A stretch of 22,057 nucleotides of DNA from Gammaproteobacteria bacterium (GCA_022822245.1 JAJECB010000430.1:1-22057), one strand, 5' to 3'; positions 7,483 to 15,546 are shown, counted from the first letter of the stretch. A program made the numbers and translations. The notes: generated by a model not told the origin, from the letters alone.

Positions 7483-8265
7483 ATGGCGGTCGGCAAGCGG
7501 CTCGAGAACAAGGTGGCGATGATCACCGGCGGCGCGTCCGGGATCGGGGCGGAGAGCGCCCGACTGTTCGCGGAGCACGGGGCGGCGGTGGCGATCGCCG
7601 ACATCAACGACAACCTCGGCCCGAAGGTGGTCGGCGAGATCGAGTCGGCGGGGGGCTCGGCCATGTACGTCCACCTCGATGCCGCGTCGGAGGACGAGTG
7701 GCGCGAGGCGATGGCGGTGGTGAAGGAGCGCTTCGGCCGGCTCGACATCATGCTCAACGCGGCGGGGGTCTCCGGGCGGCTTCCGGACGGCTCCGCCGCC
7801 CCCCGGGTCGGGGACGCCAACCTCGAGAACTGGAACCACGTCATGGCCGTCAACGCGACCGGGGTGTTCCTCGGGACGAAGTACGCCGTCATGGAGATGC
7901 TGAAGGCGGGCGGCGGCTCGATCATCAACATCTCGTCCATCTACGGCATCGTCGGCTCGGAGCACAACGCGGCCTACCACGCCTCCAAGGGGGCGGTGCG
8001 GACCTTCTCCAAGTCGGCCGCCGCCCAGTACGCGGCGGAGGGGATCCGGGTCAACTCGGTGCACCCGGGCTTCGTCGATTCCCCGATGACGCAAGTGATC
8101 CACGACAACCCCGAGCGGGCCGCCCCGCGCCTCGCCCAGACCCCGATGGGGCACTTCGGCCAGCCGATCGACATCGCGAACGGGTGCCTGTTCCTCGCCT
8201 CGGACGAGTCGCGCTGGATGACGGGGGCGGAGCTCGTGATCGACGGCGGCATGACCGCCGTCTGA
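7483..8265 (+). CDS. SDR-family NAD-dependent oxidoreductase
   Basis: This 260-residue classical short-chain dehydrogenase/reductase has the cofactor motif TGGASGIG (residues 15-22) and an Asp at residue 40 at the end of strand 2, which favours NAD over NADP. It also has NAAG (92-95), Asn124, the catalytic Ser152 in NISSIYG and the YHASK motif with Tyr165 and Lys169. The end MTGAELVIDGGMTAV is the usual SDR C-terminus. The ATG at 7483 has GGGAGAA upstream; the 11-codon upstream extension is rejected. It probably oxidises a secondary alcohol or reduces a ketone; the substrate is unknown. A GMC flavoprotein gene follows 164 bases later in the same direction, so the two may serve one pathway. 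Confidence 0.93.
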   Translation: MAVGKRLENKVAMITGGASGIGAESARLFAEHGAAVAIADINDNLGPKVVGEIESAGGSAMYVHLDAASEDEWREAMAVVKERFGRLDIMLNAAGVSGRLPDGSAAPRVGDANLENWNHVMAVNATGVFLGTKYAVMEMLKAGGGSIINISSIYGIVGSEHNAAYHASKGAVRTFSKSAAAQYAAEGIRVNSVHPGFVDSPMTQVIHDNPERAAPRLAQTPMGHFGQPIDIANGCLFLASDESRWMTGAELVIDGGMTAV

Positions 8266-8294
8266 CGCGGCCACCGCGACGGAGACACGCCGAA

Positions 8295-8313
8295 GATGGC
8301 TGATTCAGCCATC
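8295..8313. repeat. Perfect 19-bp inverted repeat upstream of the GMC oxidoreductase
   Basis: The nine-base arms GATGGCTGA and TCAGCCATC surround one central T. It lies between the SDR gene and the GMC gene and overlaps the start codon of a 44-codon leader frame. It could be a repressor operator, or a hairpin that controls translation of the leader. Confidence 0.65.
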
Positions 8314-8430
8314 GTCAATCCGGTACGTCTCGCGCGGCCCCTGCCTCCCGTTGAGGTGGTCGGTCGGGCGAGACGCGGGGCAGCGTCAAATCTGGCAGAG
8401 AAAGCACCCGAGATGAAGGAGAGAGGGTAG
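8296..8430 (+). CDS. Possible 44-residue leader peptide coupled to the GMC gene
   Basis: A short frame starts at ATG 8296 (MADSAIVNPVRLARPL...) with GGAGA ten bases upstream. It ends with a TAG whose final G is the first base of the GMC gene's GTG start (TAGTG). That one-base overlap is the geometry of translational coupling. The peptide resembles nothing I know, and its start codon sits in a perfect inverted repeat. A chance frame is quite possible in DNA this GC-rich. Confidence 0.25.
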   Translation: MADSAIVNPVRLARPLPPVEVVGRARRGAASNLAEKAPEMKERG

Positions 8431-10034
8431 TGGCGGAGCGCCGGTACGACTACATCGTGGTGGGGGCGGGGTCCGCGGGCTGCGCGCTCGCGAACCGGCT
8501 GTCCGCGGACGGACGGCGGCGGGTGCTCCTCCTCGAGGCGGGGCCGAAGAGTCACTGGCTGAGCCCCATGCCGGTGAGCTTCGCGAAGCTCATCGACAAC
8601 CCGGCCGCGAACTGGTGCTACCGCGCCGAGCCGGACGAAGGGTCGGGCGGGCGCTCGATTCCGATCCCGCGCGGCCGGGTGCTCGGAGGATCGAGCTCGA
8701 TCAACGGCCTCGTCTTCGTCCGCGGCCAGCGCATCGACTACGACACCTGGGCCCAGTTCGGGAACCGCGGCTGGAGCTACGACGACCTCCTGCCCGTGTT
8801 CCGGCGGATGGAGCACTTCGAGAGCGGGGCGGACGAGTGGCGCGCACAGGGCGGGCCGCTCCGGGTGAGCGAGGTGCCGGACCAGAGCCCGCTCTACGAG
8901 GCCCTCTTCCGGGCCGGAGTGGAGGCGGGCCTCCCCCACAACCCCGACTACAACGGCGAGAGCCTCGAAGGGATCTGCAAGACCCAGGCCACCATCAGCC
9001 GCGGGCGGCGGATGAGCGCCGCTCACTGCTATCTCAAGCCCGCGAGGGGCCGCGCGAACCTCGAGGTGACGACGGGCGCGCTCGCGAGCCGCCTCCTCCT
9101 CGACGGCAAACGGTGCACCGGGGTCCGCTACCGGCGAAACGGCCGCGACGAAGAGGCGCTGGCCGCGCGCGAGGTGGTGCTCTGCGGGGGCTCGATCAAC
9201 TCGCCCCAGCTCCTCGAGCTCTCCGGGATCGGCCGGCCCGAGGTGCTTGGCGAGCACGGGATCGACGTCGCGCACGAGCTCCCCGGGGTGGGAGAGAACT
9301 TGAGCGACCACATGGCGCCGCGGGTGATCTGGCGGCTCAAGCCTCGCGGCGCGACGTACAACGAACGGGCGCGGGGGCTCGGGCTCGTATGGCAGGTCAT
9401 TCGCTACGCGACGACGGGGGGCGGGTTCCTGAGCCTTCCCTCCGCCCCGGTGCTCGCCTTCCTCCGGAGCCGGGAGGGGCTCGAGGCGCCCGACGTGCAG
9501 CTCCACTTCGCACCGTACGCGATCCGCGCACCGAACGATCGGAGCCTTCTCCCCGAGCCGGGCATGACCTGCACCGCCTACATCCTGCGCCCGGACAGCC
9601 GGGGCTCGATCCACATCCGGTCCCGCGACCCCTCCGAGGCGCCCGCCATCCGCCTCAACTTCCTCTCCGACCCGCTCGACCGCCGGGTTCTCGTCGACAG
9701 CGTGCGCTGGGTCCGGAAGATCGTCGGAGCGAGCGCGATGGACGACTTCCGCGACTTCGAGATGAAGCCGGGGCCCGAAGTCGAGTCGGACGACGAGATC
9801 GTCGAGTGGATCCGGGCGACGGCGGAGACCGCCTTCCATCCCGTCGGCACCTGCAAGATGGGCCAGGACCCGATGGCGGTGGTGGACGAGCGGCTGCGGG
9901 TGCGGGGCATGGAGAGCCTGCGCATCGCGGACGGCTCCATCATGCCGACCCTCGTGTCCGGCAACACCAACGCCGCGTGCATCATGATCGGCGAGAAGGC
10001 GTCCGAGATGATGCTCGCCGACGCCGCCGCCTGA
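8430..10034 (+). CDS. GMC-family FAD oxidoreductase (choline dehydrogenase/alcohol dehydrogenase type)
   Basis: This 534-residue flavoprotein has an FAD-binding GAGSAG (residues 12-17) with Glu36. The GMC signature RGRVLGGSSSINGLVFVRG lies at about residues 81-99, and the second family signature at GGSINSPQLLELSGIG. The catalytic pair is His470 (in AFHPVGTCKMG) and Asn512 (in GNTNAACIMIGE). Length matches BetA-like alcohol and choline dehydrogenases. GTG start follows GGAGAG closely. It oxidises a primary alcohol with FAD and passes electrons to a respiratory acceptor or oxygen; which alcohol cannot be read from the sequence. No betaine aldehyde dehydrogenase gene is adjacent, so a role in betaine synthesis is not supported. 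The upstream SDR may act in the same pathway. Confidence 0.93.
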   Translation: MAERRYDYIVVGAGSAGCALANRLSADGRRRVLLLEAGPKSHWLSPMPVSFAKLIDNPAANWCYRAEPDEGSGGRSIPIPRGRVLGGSSSINGLVFVRGQRIDYDTWAQFGNRGWSYDDLLPVFRRMEHFESGADEWRAQGGPLRVSEVPDQSPLYEALFRAGVEAGLPHNPDYNGESLEGICKTQATISRGRRMSAAHCYLKPARGRANLEVTTGALASRLLLDGKRCTGVRYRRNGRDEEALAAREVVLCGGSINSPQLLELSGIGRPEVLGEHGIDVAHELPGVGENLSDHMAPRVIWRLKPRGATYNERARGLGLVWQVIRYATTGGGFLSLPSAPVLAFLRSREGLEAPDVQLHFAPYAIRAPNDRSLLPEPGMTCTAYILRPDSRGSIHIRSRDPSEAPAIRLNFLSDPLDRRVLVDSVRWVRKIVGASAMDDFRDFEMKPGPEVESDDEIVEWIRATAETAFHPVGTCKMGQDPMAVVDERLRVRGMESLRIADGSIMPTLVSGNTNAACIMIGEKASEMMLADAAA

Positions 10035-10098
10035 ATAGCGCACCTACCGGGATTGATGGTAGGAAACCGCGTTCACGATTGGACATGGGTATGGAGCG

Positions 10099-10689
10099 AT
10101 GAACGGAGACCCGAGGAGCGCAACCCTACAGCAGCGCATTCTGACTACGATCATGCGCCGGTACGATCGGCCCATCATGAACAACGTGGATCGCGCCCGC
10201 TATGTTGAGTGTCTGGTCGCGCTGACGCTCGGGGAAGGCTGGGAACTTACCGGGGACTGGGCTGCATGGGACTGTCAGCAGAAATCCGGCGCCCGGCTCG
10301 AAGTCAAGCAGGCCGCAGCGAGACAATCCTGGCACAGGGAGACATCCGCAGGGAATCGTTCTCCCAGATTCGACATCAAGCCCCGCACCGGCTACTGGAT
10401 GCAGGATGGGTGCCAATGGGTATGGGTGAACAAGCCCGGGCGGCCGGCGGACCTTTATGTTTTTGCGTGGCATGACGAGAACCGACACGAACACGCCGAA
10501 CAACGCGATGCAGACCAATGGCGCTTCTTCGTCGTGGCAGAGCAAGATCTCCCCAAGGAGCAAAAGAGCATCGGGTTGACGGGGCTCAACAAGATCGCCT
10601 GTCCATGCCTCATCAAGGAGCTCAGGAACGCGGTCGAGGGCGCATGCCCCGCGCCGGAAGCGTTGAAAGCTGCGTTTGGCCACGCTTGA
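10099..10689 (+). CDS. Orphan protein with a PD-(D/E)XK nuclease-like motif
   Basis: This 196-residue soluble protein is of no family I can name. The stretch WELTGDWAAWDCQQKSG followed by ARLEVKQAA has the spacing of a PD-(D/E)XK active site: Asp53 or Asp58, then Glu68-x-Lys70, with Glu37 in the preceding helix (RARYVECLVALTLG). The rest has aromatic-rich strands (GYWMQDGCQWVWV, LYVFAW, QWRFFVVAEQDL), consistent with a compact alpha/beta nuclease fold. No methyltransferase or specificity gene is adjacent, so it is not part of an ordinary restriction-modification pair. Base composition is slightly less GC-rich than the neighbours, suggesting acquisition. It lies 26 bases upstream of the DNA glycosylase gene. 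Start ATG 10099 has only a close GGAG. Confidence 0.6.
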   Translation: MNGDPRSATLQQRILTTIMRRYDRPIMNNVDRARYVECLVALTLGEGWELTGDWAAWDCQQKSGARLEVKQAAARQSWHRETSAGNRSPRFDIKPRTGYWMQDGCQWVWVNKPGRPADLYVFAWHDENRHEHAEQRDADQWRFFVVAEQDLPKEQKSIGLTGLNKIACPCLIKELRNAVEGACPAPEALKAAFGHA

Positions 10690-10715
10690 TCATGCAGGCG
10701 AGTTCCTGACATTCC

Positions 10716-11549
10716 GTGCCTGAGCTCCCCGAGGTCGAGCGGGGCCGCCGGCTCGCGGAGTCGGTGGCCGCCGGCAAGCGCATCGAGCGGGTCGAGTGCG
10801 CGGACGACGCCATCGTCTTCGCCGGCGTGCCGGCCGCCGCGTGGGCGTCGCTCCGGGGGCGGCGCGTGCTCGCGGCCTGCCGGTGGGGCAAGCAGCTCTG
10901 GTTCGACCTCGACGCGCCGCCCCACCCGCTCTTCCACTTCGGGATGTCCGGCGGGTTCCGGGTGCCGGGGGACACGCCCCTCAAGCTCGCTTCCGGCCCG
11001 GTGCACCGGCCGGACGAGTGGCCGCCCCGCTACTGGAAGGTCCGGTTGACGTTCGACGACGGGGGAGAGCTCGTCATGACCGATGCGCGGCGGCTCGGGA
11101 GGCTGCTGCTGAGGGACGCGCCGCGCGACGAGCCGCCGGTCAGCCGGCTCGGCTTCGACCCGCTGCTCGCGCTTCCGCCGCCCCGCCGGTTCGTCGAGCT
11201 GCTCGCCGCGCGCTCCGTCGTCATCAAGTCGCTGCTGCTGAACCAGGGGTTCGCGGCCGGGGTCGGGAACTGGATCGCGGACGAGGTCCTCTACCAGGCC
11301 CGCATCGATCCGAGGCGGCGGGCGCGGGACCTCGACGAGCGCGAGGCGAAGCGCCTTCGCACCGTGCTCCGGCGGGTGGTGGAGGCGGCAGTGGCGGTCG
11401 ATGCGGAGAGCAGCCGCTATCCCGCGGGCTGGCTCTTCCACCGGCGCTGGGGGCGGCGGGAGGAGGCGACGACCGCGCGCGGCGAACCCATCGAGCACAT
11501 CGACATCGGCGGCCGTACCACCGCCTGGGTGCCGGCCGTCCAGCGCTGA
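10716..11549 (+). CDS. Fpg/Nei-family DNA glycosylase, zincless plant/fungal-like type
   Basis: This 277-residue bifunctional DNA glycosylase/AP lyase begins MPELPEVE, so after Met removal Pro2 is the catalytic amine and Glu3 the acid. Lys59 (RWGKQLWFDL) matches the conserved DNA-contacting lysine, and NQGFAAGVGNWIADEVLYQARI forms the H2TH motif. The C-terminal finger lacks all four zinc-binding cysteines. It ends with YPAGWLFHRRWG, then GEPIEHIDIGGRTTAWVP with Arg267, which closely resembles the zincless finger of plant and fungal FPG proteins. It should remove oxidised purine lesions (such as hydantoins) from DNA. GTG start follows the orphan nuclease-like gene by 26 bases, so they may be co-transcribed. 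Confidence 0.9.
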   Translation: MPELPEVERGRRLAESVAAGKRIERVECADDAIVFAGVPAAAWASLRGRRVLAACRWGKQLWFDLDAPPHPLFHFGMSGGFRVPGDTPLKLASGPVHRPDEWPPRYWKVRLTFDDGGELVMTDARRLGRLLLRDAPRDEPPVSRLGFDPLLALPPPRRFVELLAARSVVIKSLLLNQGFAAGVGNWIADEVLYQARIDPRRRARDLDEREAKRLRTVLRRVVEAAVAVDAESSRYPAGWLFHRRWGRREEATTARGEPIEHIDIGGRTTAWVPAVQR

Positions 11550-11558
11550 GGGGCGGCG

Positions 11559-12722
11559 CTATCGGCCGGGGCCTGACGCCGCCTCCGCGCGGGCGGCGGC
11601 GAGGCGGCGCGCGAAGCGGGGGGCGATGGCGGCCAGGCGCTCGTCGCTCACCCGCCCGCTCCGGGTCATGTAGTCGTAGGCGAACTCGGGGGCGGTGAGG
11701 TGCATCCGGTCCGCGAACTGCTCGTACCAGCTCCAGCTCCCCGCCGCGCCCGCGAGGAGCTTGTCGACGACGGGGCGGCGGGCCGCCTCGAAGCGATCGA
11801 GCCCTTCCGCGACCCGCCCGCCGCTCTCGTCGAGGGCCGCGGCAAGGGCGTCCGCGTCTTCCATGGCGAGCCGCGTCCCCGAGCCGATGGAGAAGTGCAC
11901 GCTCCGGAGCGCGTCGCCGATCAGGACGACGTTCCCGTGCCGCCAGCGCTCGCAGCGAAGCACCGGGAAGCGCAGCCACGCGGAGCGGTTCGAGACGAGG
12001 GGATGGCCGCCGAGGTCCGGGGCAAAGACCGTTTCGCAGTAGCCCCGGGCCGCCTCGTCGTCGAGGCGCGCGAGGCCGCTTCGCTCCCAGGTCGCGGCAT
12101 CGCACTCGACGATGAAGGCGCTCATGTCGGGGGCGTAGCGGTAGTGGTGGGCGACGAAGGCCCCGTCGGCGTTCGCGCGGAAGGTGAGGGTCAGGGTGGG
12201 AAACACCTGGCGCGTTCCGTACCACGCGTAGCGGTTGCCGAGGACCCCGGTGCGGGGCCGGAACTCGGATTCGAGGGCGGCCCGCACGTGCGAGTTGATC
12301 CCGTCCGCCCCGACCACGAGGTCGGCGCCCGCGCGAAGCTCCGCGATCGAGTCGGCCGAAGCGACCGGGGCATCGAAGCGAAGCGCGACGCCCGCTTCCC
12401 GGCAGAGCTCGTGCAGAGTCTGAAGGAGCTCGAGCCGCCCGATGGACGAGAAGCCGTTGCCGTCGATCGGAACCCGCTCGTCCCGGTGCACGATGGTGAG
12501 GTCCGGCCAGCGCTCCATCCGCCCCGCGATGCGGTCGAAAGCGGCGGGCGCCGCGCTCCGCACGCGCTCGCGCCCCGCGTCCGACAGCACCACCCCGAAT
12601 CCGTACGTGGCGGTCGCGGGATTCTGCTCGTGGACGCGGACCGTCCACCCGGGGCGGCGGCTCTTGACGAGGAACGCGAGCCAGAGGCCGGCCGGGCCCC
12701 CGCCCACCACGTCGATCTGCAA
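11559..12722 (-). CDS. FAD-dependent monooxygenase resembling the N-terminal part of salicylyl-CoA/anthraniloyl-CoA hydroxylases
   Basis: This 387-residue flavoprotein hydroxylase has GGGPAG at residues 7-12, the DG motif in VVGADGINSHVR, and the FAD-ribityl GD motif in VVLIGDALRSVHFSIGSGTR. The HFSIGSG-LAMEDA context, the WYGTRQVFPTL and HHYRYAPDMSAFIVE stretches and a YDYMTRSGR tail are features I associate with salicylyl-CoA 5-hydroxylase and 2-aminobenzoyl-CoA monooxygenase flavoprotein domains. It is only about half the length of the bifunctional proteins, lacking the old-yellow-enzyme half. TTG at 12722 is chosen because AAGGAGA lies at ideal spacing and the Rossmann strand starts at once; an upstream ATG at 12791 is in frame. 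It is divergent from the alcohol dehydrogenase gene. Substrate is unproven. Confidence 0.82.
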   Translation of the reverse strand: MQIDVVGGGPAGLWLAFLVKSRRPGWTVRVHEQNPATATYGFGVVLSDAGRERVRSAAPAAFDRIAGRMERWPDLTIVHRDERVPIDGNGFSSIGRLELLQTLHELCREAGVALRFDAPVASADSIAELRAGADLVVGADGINSHVRAALESEFRPRTGVLGNRYAWYGTRQVFPTLTLTFRANADGAFVAHHYRYAPDMSAFIVECDAATWERSGLARLDDEAARGYCETVFAPDLGGHPLVSNRSAWLRFPVLRCERWRHGNVVLIGDALRSVHFSIGSGTRLAMEDADALAAALDESGGRVAEGLDRFEAARRPVVDKLLAGAAGSWSWYEQFADRMHLTAPEFAYDYMTRSGRVSDERLAAIAPRFARRLAAARAEAASGPGR

Positions 12723-12961
12723 CCGGTTGTCTCCTTCAGCTTCCTGATTGCGCGGGAAGCTCAGGCTGGGTCCAAGGTTGGCCCTCCCCATCTGAGCATT
12801 GTGCGTGATCGGGTTCCGCTTCGGCCCCGCGCCGCGCCGCGGGCGAAGTTGCGTGCCGATCTCATCTTGCCCCATCCGCTTCCGGATCGCCTATCCTTGG
12901 CCCAAACCGTCCGGGCTGGTCCTGCCGGGCCGGCCGGCAACCCTCAGCGGGAGGAGCTTCC
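12723..12961. promoter_or_regulatory. Divergent region between the monooxygenase and alcohol dehydrogenase genes
   Basis: For the plus direction, a weak -35/-10 pair TTGCCC (12867-12872) and TATCCT (12892-12897) with a 19-base spacer precedes the dehydrogenase. For the minus direction, an inverted repeat AGCTTCC (12738-12744)/GGAAGCT (12755-12761) lies just upstream of the AAGGAGA ribosome binding site. It could form a small mRNA hairpin or an operator. None of these is strong. Confidence 0.3.
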
Positions 12962-14068
12962 ATGAAGATCAAGGCCGCCGTTCTCTACGAACCCAACACC
13001 CCGCTCGTCGTCGAGACCGTCGACCTCGACGAGCCGCGCGACGGCGAGGTGCTGGTCCGCATGGCCTCGTCCGGGGTGTGCCACTCCGACTACCACGTGA
13101 TGAAGGGTGAGTGGACGATGCCCCTCCCGATGGTCCTCGGCCACGAAGCGGCCGGGATCGTGGAGAAGGTCGGGCCCGGCTGCACCCAGGTCAAGCCCGG
13201 CCAGCCGGTCATCCTCAACTTCCGGCCGAACTGCGGGTGGTGCAACCACTGCGTCAACGGGAGCCCGGTCCTTTGCAACGGTACGGACACCCCACGCTGG
13301 TTCATGTTCGACGGCACGCCGCGGCTCCACCGCAACGGCGAGGACATCCACCACTTCGCGCGCATGGCCTCGTTCGCGGAGTACGCGGTAGTCCCCGAGT
13401 CGGGCGCGGTCCCGGTGCGAGAGGACATGCCCCTCGACAAGGCGAGCCTCGTCGGCTGCTCGGTCATGACCGGGGTCGGCGCGGTCGTCAACACCGCCAA
13501 GGTCGAGCCGGGCGCCAAGGTGGTGGTCATCGGCTGCGGCGGCGTCGGCCTCAACTGCGTGCAGGGCGCGCGGCTCGCCGGCGCGGAGCAGATTGTCGCG
13601 GTGGACACGAAGGCCAACAAGCTCGACTACGCGCGGACGTTCGGGGCGACGGACACGATCAACTCGTCGAACGCGACGAACGAGGAGGTCGTCGAGCGGA
13701 TCCAGGAGGTGACGAAGGGAGGCGCGGACTACGCCTTCGAAGCGATCGGTTTCAGCCCGACTATCCTCCAGTCCTACGAGTGCACGCGACCCGGCGGCAC
13801 CACGGTGGTGGTCGGCATGGCCCCCGAGGACGACGAGATCACCCTGAACGCCCTCTCCATCCCCCGCACCGAGAAGATCATCATGGGCTCGTGGTACGGG
13901 TCGGCGAAGGCTTGGACCGACCTGCCGCGCATGTGCGACCTCTACCTCGCGGGAAAGCTCAACCTCGACGACCTCGTGACCCGGAGCTACCCCCTCGAGG
14001 AGATCAACGAGGCCTACGACGCGCTCGCGGCAGGCGACGTCGCCCGCAGCATCATCGAGTACGCCTGA
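12962..14068 (+). CDS. Zinc-dependent alcohol dehydrogenase (class III-like MDR)
   Basis: This 368-residue medium-chain dehydrogenase has a catalytic zinc site Cys40-His41, His61-Glu62 and Cys166 (GCSVMTG). Its structural zinc is held by Cys91, Cys94, Cys97 and Cys105 (NCGWCNHCVNGSPVLC). The NAD-binding GCGGVG is at residues 191-196, with an acidic residue at the end of the next strand (IVAVDTKANK), so NAD is likely. The length and GHEAAGIVEKVG stretch fit the class III/AdhC-AdhD group. ATG follows GGGAGGAG at good spacing. It interconverts an alcohol and an aldehyde. A small ABM-domain gene lies 74 bases downstream in the same direction, and the divergent flavin monooxygenase may belong to the same degradative unit. 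Confidence 0.93.
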   Translation: MKIKAAVLYEPNTPLVVETVDLDEPRDGEVLVRMASSGVCHSDYHVMKGEWTMPLPMVLGHEAAGIVEKVGPGCTQVKPGQPVILNFRPNCGWCNHCVNGSPVLCNGTDTPRWFMFDGTPRLHRNGEDIHHFARMASFAEYAVVPESGAVPVREDMPLDKASLVGCSVMTGVGAVVNTAKVEPGAKVVVIGCGGVGLNCVQGARLAGAEQIVAVDTKANKLDYARTFGATDTINSSNATNEEVVERIQEVTKGGADYAFEAIGFSPTILQSYECTRPGGTTVVVGMAPEDDEITLNALSIPRTEKIIMGSWYGSAKAWTDLPRMCDLYLAGKLNLDDLVTRSYPLEEINEAYDALAAGDVARSIIEYA

Positions 14069-14142
14069 GCGAAACGGCGTGGCGCAGCGTAGCGGCGCGG
14101 CGGGCGCGGCGCCGAACAACCGGAAACCAGGGAGCACGTTCC

Positions 14143-14433
14143 ATGATCGTCATTCACGTCGACTACCGGGTGAAGCCCGACTGCGTGGAAGAGTTTTGCG
14201 CTCGGCTGGCGCGGCACGCGAAGAACTCGGTCGCCGAGCCGGGCTGCCTCACCTTCGACGTCGCGCAGGCCGACGACGATCCGAGCCGCATCTTCATCTG
14301 GGAGATCTACACCGACGACGAAGCGGTGAAATTCCACGGGGAACAGGCTTCCATTGCCGAGTTCCGCAAGGTGGCGGAGCCGATGAGCATCTCGCACGAG
14401 GTCACGATGGCGAAGCTCGTCTCCGGGGACTGA
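14143..14433 (+). CDS. ABM-domain (antibiotic biosynthesis monooxygenase/YgiN-like) protein
   Basis: This 96-residue protein shows the dimeric ferredoxin-like ABM fold: an opening strand [18 protein letters not shown], the EPGCLTFDV strand after the first helix, [15 protein letters not shown] with the conserved W-x-x-Y, and a last strand [10 protein letters not shown]. Family members are quinol monooxygenases or aldehyde/lactaldehyde-handling enzymes without a bound cofactor. ATG follows AGGGAG at about nine bases; the longer open frame upstream overlaps the dehydrogenase and is a shadow. It probably shares a transcript with the alcohol dehydrogenase. Reaction unknown. Confidence 0.88.
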   Translation: MIVIHVDYRVKPDCVEEFCARLARHAKNSVAEPGCLTFDVAQADDDPSRIFIWEIYTDDEAVKFHGEQASIAEFRKVAEPMSISHEVTMAKLVSGD

Positions 14434-14455
14434 TCCGGGTTCGCGCGACCCTCGC

Positions 14456-14492
14456 GGTCCATGCCGACCCCGGTGGGTCGGGTCGGCGGACC
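14456..14492 (+). terminator. Hairpin after the ABM gene, possible weak terminator
   Basis: CCGACCC (14464-14470) and GGGTCGG (14475-14481) pair across a CGGT loop, with an outer GGTCC/GGACC pair (14456-14460 with 14488-14492). It lies 23 bases after the stop codon. No T-run follows, so efficient intrinsic termination is uncertain. Confidence 0.35.
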
Positions 14493-14596
14493 GTGATCCG
14501 ACAGGAGGGCGCCGCCACTTCCGGACGGTCGGATTGGCTAAGCGTAGTCCGGCACCTGGGGGCCGGAGCACCGGCAATGGATACGAGCCTCGATCG

Positions 14597-15382
14597 ATGC
14601 GAATCTTGAGCTGGAACGTGAACGGGATCCGCGCCTGCGTGAAGCGGGGTTTCGCGGGCTTCCTCGAACGGTGCGGGGCCGACGTGATCGGCGTGCAGGA
14701 GGTGCGCGCCCTCCCGGAGCAGATCCCGGACGAAGCGCGCGAGCCGGCCGGGTGGCACGCCGCGTTCTCGCCCGCCGAGCGCCTCGGCTACAGCGGGGTC
14801 GGGCTCTACGCGCGGACGGAGCCCGAGCGGGTCGAGACCTCGCTCGACGAGCCTCGGTTCGATATCGAGGGGCGGTACGTCGCCGCCCACTTCAACGCCG
14901 GGCGCGGCCGCTTCGCGGTGGTGAACTGCTACTTCCCGAAGGGGAGCGGCCGGGACCGCGACAACAGCCGCGTCCCCTACAAGCTCGACTTCTACCGCGC
15001 GGTCTTCGACCGGGTGGAGGAGATGCGCCGCGACGGCCCGGTGCTCGTCATCGGCGACTACAACACCGCCCACCGCGAGATCGACCTTGCCCGCCCGAAG
15101 GCGAACGTCAAGAACAGCGGGTTCCTGCCCGAGGAGCGGGCGGAGCTCGACCGCTGGCTCGAGGCGGGCTGGGTCGACACCTTCCGCGCCCTGCATCCCG
15201 ATGAGCCCGACCACTACTCGTGGTGGGCGCAACGGGGGGGCGCCCGCGCCCGCAACGTCGGGTGGCGGATCGACTACGTGCTCGCGTCGCCGGAGGCGAT
15301 GGAGCGAGTGCGGGGCGCCTTCATCTGGCCCGACGAGCTCGGCTCGGACCACTGCCCGGTCGGGCTCGACATCGACCTCTAG
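14597..15382 (+). CDS. xthA: Exodeoxyribonuclease III
   Basis: This 261-residue enzyme cleaves DNA at abasic sites and degrades duplex DNA 3' to 5'. It starts [19 protein letters not shown] with the conserved Asn, has the metal-binding Glu35 in [26 protein letters not shown] with the catalytic Asp and Asn, WRIDYVLAS, and the terminal [10 protein letters not shown] with the catalytic Asp-His pair. Length is normal. The ATG at 14597 starts exactly at the family N-terminus; the 21-codon upstream extension is not conserved. The TAG stop coincides with one copy of a CTAG flanking a MITE-like element, so the native stop codon or 3' flank may have been altered by that insertion. It complements the Fpg-like glycosylase functionally (base excision repair), although the two are not in one operon. 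Confidence 0.95.
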   Translation: MRILSWNVNGIRACVKRGFAGFLERCGADVIGVQEVRALPEQIPDEAREPAGWHAAFSPAERLGYSGVGLYARTEPERVETSLDEPRFDIEGRYVAAHFNAGRGRFAVVNCYFPKGSGRDRDNSRVPYKLDFYRAVFDRVEEMRRDGPVLVIGDYNTAHREIDLARPKANVKNSGFLPEERAELDRWLEAGWVDTFRALHPDEPDHYSWWAQRGGARARNVGWRIDYVLASPEAMERVRGAFIWPDELGSDHCPVGLDIDL

Positions 15383-15546
15383 CCCGGATATCTCACCAAC
15401 TTTCGTCGCGAGGGCGTCAAGATGCCGCTGTGACAAGGCGCACGGACCGAAAGAGCGCTGCGCGCTGGTGAAGCGGCTTGAGGGAGTACGCCTTGTCAAA
15501 GCGAGCAGATTGGCGTCCGCAGCAGAAAGTTGGTGAGATTTCCGGG
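15383..15546. mobile_element. 164-bp MITE-like element with 22-bp terminal inverted repeats and CTAG flanks
   Basis: The ends CCCGGATATCTCACCAACTT... (15383-15404) and its reverse complement (15525-15546) match over 22 bases with one mismatch. CTAG stands on both sides (15379-15382 and 15547-15550), as expected for a 4-bp target duplication, or as an extension of the palindromic ends. A second inverted pair, TGACAAGGCGCAC (15431-15443) and GTACGCCTTGTCA (15486-15498), lies at equal distance from each end, giving two 61-base arms around a 42-base centre. There is no coding frame of note. It has the form of a non-autonomous transposon; YTAR-type 4-bp targets occur in the IS5 group, but the parent family is not identified. 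Confidence 0.78.

Noticed and set aside
7974..10043. 689-residue minus-strand frame opposite the SDR and GMC genes
   Set aside because: Composition is His/Arg/Pro/Val low-complexity, and it spans two well-supported genes on the plus strand.
10041..10063. Stem CCTACC/GGTAGG after the GMC gene as a terminator
   Set aside because: Six-base stem with a nine-base loop and only AAA following; too weak to support.
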